A program made the position numbers and the translations under genes. The notes under the pieces are model-generated. The model was given only the letters and a program-made list of their open reading frames with translations, was not told the DNA's origin and searched no databases. Positions 54,743 through 63,876 of a DNA stretch of 64,000 bases are shown one piece after another. Source of the stretch: Bacteroidota bacterium (GTDB lineage: Bacteria; Bacteroidota; Bacteroidia; 2-12-FULL-35-15); contig JAOQAE010000006.1 in assembly GCA_025963725.1 (NCBI GenBank), positions 186,001-250,000 on the forward strand. Reading direction: 5' to 3'. Every line of letters begins with the position of its first letter. Positions within the stretch are counted from its first letter, which is position 1.

Positions 54743-57242
54743 CTTTAATTATTTAACAATACTGACTTCAAAAAGCTATTTAGGCATCCTTCTTTGCTTC
54801 CTGCTCCCTGCAGCATTTACACATGCGCAGGAGCAGACAAAGCTACCGTATAAAATTTCGGGGAAGGTCATTGATTCTGCATCCTCGCTTCCGATTGAAT
54901 ATGCCACCCTGAACCTGATTAATGAACGGAACAACAAATTAGTGAACGGCACTGTAACCGATGCGGAAGGAAATTTCTTCCTGGAAGCCGATACGGGGAA
55001 GTATGATCTTGTGATCTACTTTATCGGCTATCGTAAAATAACACTTGAACATATTACAGTAAGCGAGAGCCGGCCTGCGGTGATGCTTGAAAACATTAAG
55101 CTTGCAAGCAGCCTGAAGAATTTAAAGGAGGTTACCGTTACAACAGAAAGGAGCCTTATTGAAAACAAGATCGATAAGATGGTTTATAATGCCGGTAATG
55201 ACCTTACCTCACAAAGCGGCACGGCAGCAGATGTATTAAAAAAAGTACCACAGGTTTCCGTGGATGAAAATGGCAATGTGGAGCTCCAGGGAAGCAGCGG
55301 AATTAAATTCCTTATTAACGGCAAGCCTTCTACACTTTTCGGAAGCAATATTACAGAGGTATTGCAGAATATACCTGCCAGCCTTATCCAGAGCATCGAG
55401 GTAATTACGAGCCCGGGGGCTAAATACGATGCGGAAGGCACAGGCGGGATCATAAATATTATCTTAAAGAAAAGCACCTCGGAAGGATTCAATGGGAATG
55501 TATCCTTATCTGCCGGAACACGGCTGGAAAACGGTTCCCTGAACCTGAACTTCCGCAAATCCCATGTCAGCGCCAATGTGTATTGCAGCGGAAATGCGCA
55601 GCTGTTATCACAAACCTTAAACCGGAACATCCGCACATCTTACGACAGTACAGGACAAGCCACGGATCTGATCCAGGAGGGAACAAGCGGATACAGAAGG
55701 GATGGCTTGGAAGGAGGAGCCGGCTTCGATTGGGAGATCAATGATAAAAATGACCTGTCTGTTTCTGTGGGGATCGACCACAGCAGCAATAAAAACGAAG
55801 GAATGAACAGCAGGAGCACGGTCAGCAAAGATCTCTCCGGCAATACGGTGTCGGGTTTCAATGACCGTGTGCTGACCTCTGATTCCTACCGGGAAGATGC
55901 GATCAACTGGGAGGTAAATTATAAAAGAACATTCGAAAAGGAAGACCAGGAGCTGAACATTGCTTATTATGGCATGACGGAAGACAATTATACCGCGTAC
56001 AGCCAATCCCAGCAAGCAACAGGATCCGATTCAACTTATGATGGCTCATACGGCAAAGACCCCGGAACAGAGCGGGAGAATGAAATGCTGCTCGATTACA
56101 CCCAGCCGCTCGGGGAAAATGCATTGCTGGAGACCGGGGCCAAAGCTACCTTCACGAATGTTAGCAGCACTTCCGACATCTACGTGCTAAATCCGGCTTC
56201 CGGGGAGTATAGCTATAGTACCGGCCAATCTTCAAAGCTGATCTATAAAGCCAATGTATATGCAGCTTATCTTTCAGGATCGGTAAAGCTGTCGGAGCAC
56301 CTGAATGCGAAAGCCGGAATCCGTTATGAATATACGACTCCGGAGGCCTATTTTTCCAATGCAGGAATTACCCATATCAAGCCGCCCTATAGCACCTGGG
56401 TTCCTTCCGGAGCAGTTTCCTATTCCTTTAAAACGAACAACACGGTCAAAGTGAGTTATACTCACCGTATCGAGCGGCCCGATGATCATGACCTGAACCC
56501 TTTCCTCGATGCCAGCGATCCAAAGAATCTCAGCACCGGCAATCCCGGCCTCCGGCCCGAAACCGGTGATAAGGTGGAATTAGGGTTCAGCAAAATATTT
56601 GAAAAAGGCCCGAGCATTACAGCTACTCTCTTTTATAGGGGAAACCGGAACGATATCCAGTCATTTACGCGGTTTTATGAATCCTTCCAGGTGAACGATT
56701 CGATTTATCACGATGTTTCAGTTACCACAATAGAAAACATTGGCAGGGAAAATAATTTTGGCCTGAGCATTTTTGCGCTTGTTCCCATTAAATCAAAGCT
56801 GAATTTCCGTACGAATATCTCCGGCTTCCAGCGCTATATCATTAACGGGGCCTTGCCGGGCCGGAATATACAAGGCTTTAATTACCGGATCAATATGAAC
56901 CTGAGCTATGAAGTAAGCAAGACTTTTGCTTTCGAATTCTTCGGCAATTTTAATTCCGCGCGGATCAATGCACAGGGAAAAATGCCTTCCTTCACAAGCT
57001 ATACCCTTGCTCTCCGGAAAAAGCTGCTTAAAGACAGGCTGAGTATTGCAGTGAGCGCTACTAACCCGTTCAATAAGTATGTAAACCAGAAAACAGAATT
57101 AACGGGCGATAATTTCAGCTCCGTCAATATCCGTCAGCTGCCTTACCGCTCATTCGGAATCAACATTACATATCGCTTTGGGAAACTGGAGTTTAAAGCG
57201 GAAGACGAGATGCAGGACCCTAATCTTACACCCCCGCAATAG
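54726..57242 (+). CDS. TonB-receptor-like outer-membrane barrel protein with carboxypeptidase-like domain
   Basis: 838 aa. The signal region (LGILLCFLLPAAFTHAQ) is followed by a carboxypeptidase-regulatory-like domain (about 40-125, including KISGKVIDSASSLPIEYATL), a plug (LTSQSGTAADVLKKVPQVSV, GSSGIKFLINGKPSTL, ITSPGAKYDAEGTGGIINI) and a large barrel of the OMP_b-brl_3 type. It probably transports a substrate across the outer membrane or acts as a surface receptor. Overlapping by 17 bases with the PepSY-like gene and following the two-component genes, it is likely their target. Substrate unknown. Confidence 0.9.
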   Translation: MKIKTDFNYLTILTSKSYLGILLCFLLPAAFTHAQEQTKLPYKISGKVIDSASSLPIEYATLNLINERNNKLVNGTVTDAEGNFFLEADTGKYDLVIYFIGYRKITLEHITVSESRPAVMLENIKLASSLKNLKEVTVTTERSLIENKIDKMVYNAGNDLTSQSGTAADVLKKVPQVSVDENGNVELQGSSGIKFLINGKPSTLFGSNITEVLQNIPASLIQSIEVITSPGAKYDAEGTGGIINIILKKSTSEGFNGNVSLSAGTRLENGSLNLNFRKSHVSANVYCSGNAQLLSQTLNRNIRTSYDSTGQATDLIQEGTSGYRRDGLEGGAGFDWEINDKNDLSVSVGIDHSSNKNEGMNSRSTVSKDLSGNTVSGFNDRVLTSDSYREDAINWEVNYKRTFEKEDQELNIAYYGMTEDNYTAYSQSQQATGSDSTYDGSYGKDPGTERENEMLLDYTQPLGENALLETGAKATFTNVSSTSDIYVLNPASGEYSYSTGQSSKLIYKANVYAAYLSGSVKLSEHLNAKAGIRYEYTTPEAYFSNAGITHIKPPYSTWVPSGAVSYSFKTNNTVKVSYTHRIERPDDHDLNPFLDASDPKNLSTGNPGLRPETGDKVELGFSKIFEKGPSITATLFYRGNRNDIQSFTRFYESFQVNDSIYHDVSVTTIENIGRENNFGLSIFALVPIKSKLNFRTNISGFQRYIINGALPGRNIQGFNYRINMNLSYEVSKTFAFEFFGNFNSARINAQGKMPSFTSYTLALRKKLLKDRLSIAVSATNPFNKYVNQKTELTGDNFSSVNIRQLPYRSFGINITYRFGKLEFKAEDEMQDPNLTPPQ

Positions 57243-57307
57243 CATACGCCCTCCCCTGCTGCCATACTTTTTTTTCGTATCTTTCGTGCTTTAATTTCGT
57301 CCTTAAT

Positions 57308-58756
57308 ATGAGCATTTACGAGAAATACGAAGCCGTGATCGGCCTCGAGATCCACACACAGCTTTCCACTAAAAGCAAAGCATACGCTGCCGATTCTACC
57401 GAATTCGGGATCCTGCCTAACACCAATGTAAGCCCTATTTCACTCGGGCATCCCGGAACGCTTCCACGCTCCAACAAGCGTGTGATCGAATACGCGGTTC
57501 GCCTGGGGCTGGCAGTAAAGGCCGAGATCCGCGAAGTGAACGAATATGCGCGCAAGAATTACTTTTACGCCGATCTTCCGAAAGGCTACCAGATCACGCA
57601 GGACAAAACACCGATCTGCACCGGCGGCTACATCACCATCAAGCAGGAGGATGGAACCGAGAAGAACATCAACATCACCCGCATCCACATGGAAGAGGAT
57701 GCCGGAAAAAGCATCCACGACATCGACCCTACCGATTCCCTCATCGACCTGAACCGTGCAGGCGTTGCGCTGCTTGAGATCGTAAGCGAGCCGGAGATCC
57801 GCAGCGGTGAGGAAGCCTACAAATATTTAACGGAAGTACGCAAGCTGGTGCGCTACCTCGACATCTGCGACGGCAACATGGAAGAAGGCAGCATGCGATG
57901 CGATGCCAATGTTTCGGTACGTTTGAAGGGTTCGAAAGAATTCGGGAACCGCACCGAAACAAAGAACATGAACTCGATCCGCAATGTTCAGCGCGCTATC
58001 GAATACGAAGTGAAGCGCCAGATCGAAGCGATAGAGAACGGAGAGGTGATCTCGCAGGATACACGCAGCTTTGACGCCGTGGCAGGAACCACCTTCGTAA
58101 TGCGAAGCAAGGAGATGGCCAATGATTACCGCTATTTCCCGGAGCCCGACCTGCAGCCCGTAATTGTAACGAAGGAATACATCGAGCAGGTAAAAAAAGT
58201 GCTGCCGCCATTGCCGCAGGAGCTGCATAAAAAATACATGGCGCTTGGCCTCTCTGCCTACGATGCAGGTGTGCTCACCGACACGAAGGAGATTGCCCTG
58301 TACTTTGAATCCATCATTTCAAAAACAAAAAATGTAAAGTCCGCTTCGAACTGGCTCACCGTGCAGGTGAAATCATTCCTGAACGACAATGCCCTGCACA
58401 TTTCCGATTTCAAAGTAACCGCGGAACGCATGGCGCAGCTGGTTGACCTGATCGACAGCGGAAAGGTAAGCCATACTATCGCCGTTCAGAAAATATTTCC
58501 GAAGATGCTCGAAGAGCTGGAGAAAAGCCCTGCACAGATCGCGGAAGAGAACAGCTGGATCCAGGAAAGCGACAGCAACGCGCTGTCGGAGCTGGCACAG
58601 CAGGCATTGGCGAAATTCCCCGATAAGGTAGCCGAATACAAAGCCGGAAAAGAAAGCCTGCTCGGATTGTTCATGGGGGAGGTAATGAAGCTCTCAAAAG
58701 GAAAAGCCGATCCGAAAATGGCCAGCGAGCTGGTGAAAAAATTACTTGAAAAATAA
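57308..58756 (+). CDS. gatB: Aspartyl/glutamyl-tRNA(Asn/Gln) amidotransferase subunit B
   Basis: 482 aa, standard. YEAVIGLEIHTQLSTKSKAY, GTLPRSNKRVIEYAVRLGLA, RTETKNMNSIRNVQRAIEYE, MRSKEMANDYRYFPEPDL, plus the C-terminal helical YqeY-like tail, identify GatB. With GatA and GatC it converts Asp-tRNA-Asn or Glu-tRNA-Gln to the amidated forms. No gatA or gatC lies nearby. A TATCTTTC sequence about 35 bases upstream resembles the -7 box but is one base off. Confidence 0.96.
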   Translation: MSIYEKYEAVIGLEIHTQLSTKSKAYAADSTEFGILPNTNVSPISLGHPGTLPRSNKRVIEYAVRLGLAVKAEIREVNEYARKNYFYADLPKGYQITQDKTPICTGGYITIKQEDGTEKNINITRIHMEEDAGKSIHDIDPTDSLIDLNRAGVALLEIVSEPEIRSGEEAYKYLTEVRKLVRYLDICDGNMEEGSMRCDANVSVRLKGSKEFGNRTETKNMNSIRNVQRAIEYEVKRQIEAIENGEVISQDTRSFDAVAGTTFVMRSKEMANDYRYFPEPDLQPVIVTKEYIEQVKKVLPPLPQELHKKYMALGLSAYDAGVLTDTKEIALYFESIISKTKNVKSASNWLTVQVKSFLNDNALHISDFKVTAERMAQLVDLIDSGKVSHTIAVQKIFPKMLEELEKSPAQIAEENSWIQESDSNALSELAQQALAKFPDKVAEYKAGKESLLGLFMGEVMKLSKGKADPKMASELVKKLLEK

Positions 58757-58773
58757 AAAACGAACCAATACCA

Positions 58774-59934
58774 ATGAAACTAAAAACAACATTACTGCTT
58801 CTTCCTTTTGCACTTGCCTTTGCATGCTCCAATGCCAGCTCCACTTCTTCCTCCGATCTCGAGATCAAAGGAAAACTGAGCAATGCGCATGGCGAGACCA
58901 TTTACCTCGAGCAGCTTTCTGCCGAAGCCATTAAGCCTGTGGACACCGCTGTTGTTGATGAAAAAGGAGAATTTATAATGAATGCCCCGGTAACGGAAAC
59001 AGGATTTTACCGCCTCAGGATCTCGGATAAGAATTTTGCGACGCTGATCCTCGATTCGGGCCAACACCTCACCATCACTGGTGATGCGCAGGACCTCGGC
59101 AATACCTACCAGGTGGAAGGCTCACCGGATTCCAAATTATTCTGGGACCTCAACCAGCGCTCCGCCGTTAATTACCGCAAGCGCGATTCGCTGCAGCGCT
59201 CCTTCCAGGCCTTTGCAGGATCGCTTACCGTTCCGGGCAAAACACTGGCAAAAAAAGATTCCATTCGCATCGACTCCATGAGCAACGCCCTTGAAAAACC
59301 TTACATGGCGCTGATCTCGGAGCATAACACCTACCTGCAGAATTTCATCGAGAAGAATCCTTCTTCCTTTGCATCGCTTGCCGCCATTCAGCAATTGCCT
59401 GCCGAAGAATTTCTTCCGACCTACATTAAGCTGGATGAAGGCCTGTTCAAAAAATATCCGAACTCCGCTTACATCAAATCATTTCACGCAAGCGTTGAAT
59501 CGCAGAAAAAGCTGGCGATCGGCACACCGGCGCCGGAGCTTACGATGAACACTCCCGACGACAAGCCATTGTCCCTTTCATCACTGCAGGGCAAAGTGGT
59601 GCTTGTGGATTTCTGGGCTTCCTGGTGCGGGCCCTGCCGTGCAGAGAACCCGAACGTGGTAAAGGCTTACAACAAGTATAAATCCAAAGGCTTTGATATT
59701 TACAGCGTGTCGCTCGACAAGGACAAGGACAAATGGATCGCGGCGATCAAAAAAGACGGGCTCGCATGGGCCAACCATGTATGCGATTTCAAATACTGGC
59801 AATCGCCCGTAGTGCAGCTTTACAACTTTAACGGCATTCCGTACAATGTGCTGATCGATAAAAAAGGGAATATCATCGCGAAGAACTTACGCGGTGAAGA
59901 CCTCGAAAAAAAGCTTGCCGAGATTTTAAAATAA
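58774..59934 (+). CDS. TlpA-like thiol-disulfide lipoprotein (DUF4369-type N-terminus)
   Basis: 386 aa. Lipobox LAFAC with lipidated Cys C18. The N-terminal domain (about 28-130; GKLSNAHGETIYLEQLSAE, FYRLRISDKNF) resembles DUF4369, followed by a helical linker and a thioredoxin domain with the active site WCGPC (C285, C288) and VDFWASWCGPCRAENP. It probably acts as a membrane-anchored periplasmic thiol-disulfide reductase. It follows gatB by 17 bases. The exact redox partner is not known. Confidence 0.9.
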   Translation: MKLKTTLLLLPFALAFACSNASSTSSSDLEIKGKLSNAHGETIYLEQLSAEAIKPVDTAVVDEKGEFIMNAPVTETGFYRLRISDKNFATLILDSGQHLTITGDAQDLGNTYQVEGSPDSKLFWDLNQRSAVNYRKRDSLQRSFQAFAGSLTVPGKTLAKKDSIRIDSMSNALEKPYMALISEHNTYLQNFIEKNPSSFASLAAIQQLPAEEFLPTYIKLDEGLFKKYPNSAYIKSFHASVESQKKLAIGTPAPELTMNTPDDKPLSLSSLQGKVVLVDFWASWCGPCRAENPNVVKAYNKYKSKGFDIYSVSLDKDKDKWIAAIKKDGLAWANHVCDFKYWQSPVVQLYNFNGIPYNVLIDKKGNIIAKNLRGEDLEKKLAEILK

Positions 59935-59945
59935 GATCAAATGAG

Positions 59946-59977
59946 TGAGATTGCTTCGCTATGCTCGCAATGACGTT
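59946..59977. repeat. Short interspersed repeat (shortened third copy)
   Basis: GAGATTGCTTCGCTATGCTC and GCAATGACG resemble the cores at 10349-10391 and 47388-47433, with the central part shortened. Intergenic between the TlpA-like and M1 peptidase genes. Confidence 0.5.
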
Positions 59978-60042
59978 TCTCAAATAATCATTAGTATTAG
60001 TAAGCTCCGGATAGTAATTAAAACTGATCAACCCGCTTCGAT

Positions 60043-63000
60043 ATGCGTAAAATGAACATTAAAGCAATTTTCATTTCTTCCCTTCTCTGCATGGGCGGGC
60101 TTGCAAATGCACAAAGCTATTTTCAGCAGGAGGTCAACTACACCATCCACGTAACGCTGGATGATGTGAAGAACGAGCTCACAGCCGATGAAAGCATCGA
60201 GTACATCAACAACTCCCCGAACGAGCTTTCCTTCATTTACATGCATTTGTGGCCCAATGCATACAAGGACAACAGCACTGCGCTCGCAAAGCAAAAGCTG
60301 GAGAACGGTGAAACCAATTTCTATTATTCGAAAGAGACCGACAAAGGCTACATTGACCAGATCGATTTTAAAGTGGATGGGAAAACTGTGAAATGGGAAT
60401 TGCTGAAAGACAGCATCGACATTTGCAAGATGTACCTTAACGAGCCTTTGAAAAGCGGCGCGCGAATTACCATCACCACCCCCTTTCACGTAAAGATCCC
60501 TTCCGGGGAATTCTCACGCCTCGGGCACATCGGTCAGTCGTACCAGATCACGCAATGGTATCCGAAGCCTGCAGTGTACGACCGCAACGGCTGGAATTAC
60601 ATGCCGTACCTCAACCAGGGAGAATTTTATTCGGAGTTCGGCAGCTTTGATGTGAGCATCACGCTTCCGCGGAATTATGTGCTCGGCGCTACCGGCGATA
60701 TGGTGGATGGAGAAGCCGAGCTGAAATGGCTCGACGACAAAGTGCATGAAACGGAAGCGATCGAATACTTCAATCCGAAGGAGCTCGATTTTCCGGCATC
60801 CGACAACGTTACAAAAACGCTGCGCTTCAGGCAAAGCAATGTGCACGATTTTGCATGGTTCTGCGACAAGCGCTATCATGTGCTGAAAGGCGAAGTGACC
60901 ACTCCGCATACAAAGCATAAAGTAACCACCTGGGTAATGTTTACCAACTCGGAAGGCAACCTCTGGAAAAGCAGCATCAAGTACATGAACGATGCGATCT
61001 ATTATTATTCGCTCTGGAACGGCGATTATCCTTACAACCATTGCACCGCTGTGGACGGCACCATCAGCGCCGGCGGCGGGATGGAATACCCGAACATTAC
61101 CGTGATCGGCGCATCGGGGAATGCTTTTCAGCTGGATGTGGTGATCACACATGAAGTTGGCCACAACTGGTTCTACGGAATGCTGGGCTCCAACGAGCGC
61201 GAGCATGCATGGATGGATGAAGGGATCAACTCTGCAAATGAGATGCGCTACGTGGAAACAAAATATCCGGACAGGAAGCTCACCGATGGATTGATCGACC
61301 TGCCGGGTGATCTGTTCGGGCTGAAAAAATACGGGCATAAATACCAGTATTATCTTACCTATATGCTTTCGGCTGCAAAGAACGAAGACCAGGCCATTGA
61401 AACGCCTGCCTACGATTACACAGAGCTGAACTATGGAGGCGATGTGTATTCCAAAACGGCAGTCGTATTCGATTACCTCAAAAAATATCTCGGCGATGAA
61501 GTGTATGATGCCGCCATGCAGAAATATTTTGAGGAGTGGCATTTCAAGCACCCGATGCCCAACGACCTGCGCAAAGTGCTGGAACGCGAAACGGGCAAAA
61601 AGCTGGACTGGTTCTTCGATGACCTGATCAGCTCCACCAAAAAGCTCGATTATAAAATTGCGTTCGTGAACAAGCGTGATGATGGCGCATGGGACATCGG
61701 CGTGAAGAACACCGGCGACATCAAAGGCCCGGTGATCATTTACGGGATCAAGGATGATAAGGCTGTGGGCGAAGTGATGTACGAAGGCTTTGAAGGCAAG
61801 GCAATGCTTGGCTTCCCTCCTGCCGATGTGGATTACTTCAAGATCGATTACCCTGAGAACATGCCCGAGATCAACCGGAATAACAATACCATCCGCACAC
61901 ATGGCCTCTTCAGAAAAGTGGAGCCGCTGAAGCTGCAGTTCCTCACAGGTGTTGACGATCCCGATAAAACGCAATTGTACTGGACACCGGTTGCCGGCTG
62001 GAACAACTACAACAAATGGATGCTTGGCCTTGCCTTCTACAGCAATGTGCTTCCGCAGAAAAAATTCGAGTTCCAGCTCATGCCGATGTACAGCTATACT
62101 ACAAATGACCTCACGGGATACGGACACATGGCTATCAACTTTTTCCCGGAAAATATATTCCAGAAAGTCTCTATCGGCGCAACGGCAACACGCTATGCTT
62201 ATTCCAACGCGCCGTTCGACCTGAACTTTAACAAGATCGCACCCGAGCTGCTGCTTGAGTTTAAAAAATCGAGGCTGCGAAGCCCCTTCAAGCACACGCT
62301 GCGCTACAGGAACATCAATCTCGTGAATGACAGCTATTCAGTAAATGTAGTATTGGGGCCCGGCGCCGATAATACATCCACTTACAGGAAAATGCAGGAC
62401 TATATCAATATCAACGACCTTACTTACACGTTTGCAAAAAGCCATGCCATACAGCCATACAGCCTCAATGTAAACCTGCAGCAGGGAGAATGGATGGCGA
62501 AGCTTGGGCTCACCGCCAATTACAGCTATAAGTTCAAAAACAAGAACAAGAGCTTTGATCTGCGTTTGTTTGCGGGATCATTCCTCAGCAACGACCCCGC
62601 AGCTGCCGGCCCTTACCGTTTCCGGATGAGCGGCTGGAGAGGCTACCAGGATTATCTGTACGATAATATTTACCTGGGCCGCACCGAAATGGATGGCATC
62701 CTCGCCAACCAGTTCACGGAGAACGACGGAGGGTTTAAGTTCTACGCTCCGAACGGACAATCCGGCAAATGGCTCGCAGCGCTGAATATAAAATCATCGC
62801 TTGGCAACATGAAGCTGCCGATCGGTTTGTATGCCGATATCGGGACCTGCGGTACGGATGGGCTTCTTAAAGACCAGGCATTGTACGATGCCGGCGTTTA
62901 TCTCTCGCTCCGGAAAAACATCTGCGAAGTGTATTTCCCGGTGCTGCTCTGCAACGACTTCAAAGCATACAAAACCGCGAATGGCCTTACGTATCCTGAA

Positions 63001-63069
63001 ACGATCAGGTTTACGCTCAACATCAGCCTGATCAATCCATTTAATCTTGTACGGAATTTCTCTTTTTAA
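60043..63069 (+). CDS. M1 family metallopeptidase with C-terminal outer-membrane barrel-like domain
   Basis: 1008 aa, longer than typical M1 enzymes. Signal peptide (IFISSLLCMGGLANAQ). The catalytic domain has GGGMEYP (344-350), zinc motif HEVGH (370-374) and Glu E393 in AWMDEG. From about residue 630 the sequence changes to alternating aromatic/polar segments (FYSNVLPQKKFEFQLMPMYS, YGHMAINFFPENIF) and ends in a terminal Phe (LVRNFSF), a pattern of outer-membrane barrels. No T9SS domain. This suggests a periplasmic or surface aminopeptidase tethered by a barrel; the barrel part is inferred from pattern only. Confidence 0.85.
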   Translation: MRKMNIKAIFISSLLCMGGLANAQSYFQQEVNYTIHVTLDDVKNELTADESIEYINNSPNELSFIYMHLWPNAYKDNSTALAKQKLENGETNFYYSKETDKGYIDQIDFKVDGKTVKWELLKDSIDICKMYLNEPLKSGARITITTPFHVKIPSGEFSRLGHIGQSYQITQWYPKPAVYDRNGWNYMPYLNQGEFYSEFGSFDVSITLPRNYVLGATGDMVDGEAELKWLDDKVHETEAIEYFNPKELDFPASDNVTKTLRFRQSNVHDFAWFCDKRYHVLKGEVTTPHTKHKVTTWVMFTNSEGNLWKSSIKYMNDAIYYYSLWNGDYPYNHCTAVDGTISAGGGMEYPNITVIGASGNAFQLDVVITHEVGHNWFYGMLGSNEREHAWMDEGINSANEMRYVETKYPDRKLTDGLIDLPGDLFGLKKYGHKYQYYLTYMLSAAKNEDQAIETPAYDYTELNYGGDVYSKTAVVFDYLKKYLGDEVYDAAMQKYFEEWHFKHPMPNDLRKVLERETGKKLDWFFDDLISSTKKLDYKIAFVNKRDDGAWDIGVKNTGDIKGPVIIYGIKDDKAVGEVMYEGFEGKAMLGFPPADVDYFKIDYPENMPEINRNNNTIRTHGLFRKVEPLKLQFLTGVDDPDKTQLYWTPVAGWNNYNKWMLGLAFYSNVLPQKKFEFQLMPMYSYTTNDLTGYGHMAINFFPENIFQKVSIGATATRYAYSNAPFDLNFNKIAPELLLEFKKSRLRSPFKHTLRYRNINLVNDSYSVNVVLGPGADNTSTYRKMQDYININDLTYTFAKSHAIQPYSLNVNLQQGEWMAKLGLTANYSYKFKNKNKSFDLRLFAGSFLSNDPAAAGPYRFRMSGWRGYQDYLYDNIYLGRTEMDGILANQFTENDGGFKFYAPNGQSGKWLAALNIKSSLGNMKLPIGLYADIGTCGTDGLLKDQALYDAGVYLSLRKNICEVYFPVLLCNDFKAYKTANGLTYPETIRFTLNISLINPFNLVRNFSF

Positions 63070-63079
63070 AAAAACTGAT

Positions 63080-63844
63080 TTGAACCCAGGTAAAAAAATA
63101 TATTTCGCTTCCGATTTTCATCTCGGTGTTCCCGATTTTGAGCAGAGCCTCAAGCGGGAAAAGCTGATCGTGAAATGGCTGGATGAAATAAAGCAGGATG
63201 CGGAAGAGATCTACCTGATGGGAGATGTGTTTGATTTCTGGTTCGAGCATACGCATTCGGTTCCGAAAGGCTTTGTACGCCTGCTTGGAAAGATCGCCGA
63301 GATCACCGATTCAGGGATACCTGTTCATTTTTTTACCGGCAACCACGATATGTGGATGTTCGATTATCTTCCGAAAGAGCTTGGCGTAAGCATTTACCGC
63401 GCGCCGGTAAGCAGGACGTATAACAACAAGAAATTCTATCTCGGGCACGGCGATGGCCTCGGCCCGGGTGACCACGGATACAAGTTCATTAAAAAAGTAT
63501 TTGCGAACAAGATCAGCCAGTGGATGTTCGCAAGGATCCATCCGAACCTTGGCTTTGGAATGGCGCAGTTCTGGTCGCGCAGAAGCCGTGTATCAAACGG
63601 GCCGAAGGATGAGCAGTTCCACGGCGAAGAAAATGAATGGCTGGCGATCTATGCAAAGGAGATCCTTAAAAAGGAGCATTTCGATTATTTTATTTTCGGG
63701 CACAGGCATCTCCCGCTCGACATTGCTCTCCCGGGAAACAGCCGCTATGTGAATTTAGGCGAATGGGTGAATTATAATTCCTACGCGGTGTTCGACGGAC
63801 ATGAGCTTCTTCTGAAAAACTATGCAAATCCCGTTAACCTATAA
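63080..63844 (+). CDS. lpxH: UDP-2,3-diacylglucosamine diphosphatase (LpxH-like)
   Basis: 254 aa from a TTG at 63080 (read as Met, then NPGKKIYFASDFHLG); the other in-frame TTG at 63047 lies inside the preceding gene and gives an atypical start. Metallophosphatase motifs in order: DFHLG, GDVFDFWFEH, GNHD, LGHGDGLGPGD, FGHRH. LpxH removes UMP from UDP-2,3-diacylglucosamine in lipid A synthesis at the inner membrane. It follows the M1 peptidase by 10 bases. Both lpxH and lpxK in the window support a lipid A-containing outer membrane. Confidence 0.9.
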   Translation: MNPGKKIYFASDFHLGVPDFEQSLKREKLIVKWLDEIKQDAEEIYLMGDVFDFWFEHTHSVPKGFVRLLGKIAEITDSGIPVHFFTGNHDMWMFDYLPKELGVSIYRAPVSRTYNNKKFYLGHGDGLGPGDHGYKFIKKVFANKISQWMFARIHPNLGFGMAQFWSRRSRVSNGPKDEQFHGEENEWLAIYAKEILKKEHFDYFIFGHRHLPLDIALPGNSRYVNLGEWVNYNSYAVFDGHELLLKNYANPVNL

Positions 63845-63847
63845 AAT

Positions 63848-63875
63848 GAAAAGCCCCGCAACCGCGGGGCTTTTC
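63848..63875. terminator. Bidirectional terminator between lpxH and gapA
   Basis: GAAAAGCCCCGC (63848-63859) pairs perfectly with GCGGGGCTTTTC (63864-63875) around a 4-base loop, with the A/T-rich ends acting for both convergent genes. Confidence 0.93.
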
Positions 63876-63876
63876 A

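Noticed and set aside
60514-62295. A 593-codon open frame on the minus strand
   Set aside because: It is antisense to the M1 peptidase gene, whose zinc motif, signal peptide and length are clear. The translated product is rich in His/Val/Cys with no recognisable domain, as expected for a shadow frame in a gene of this composition.
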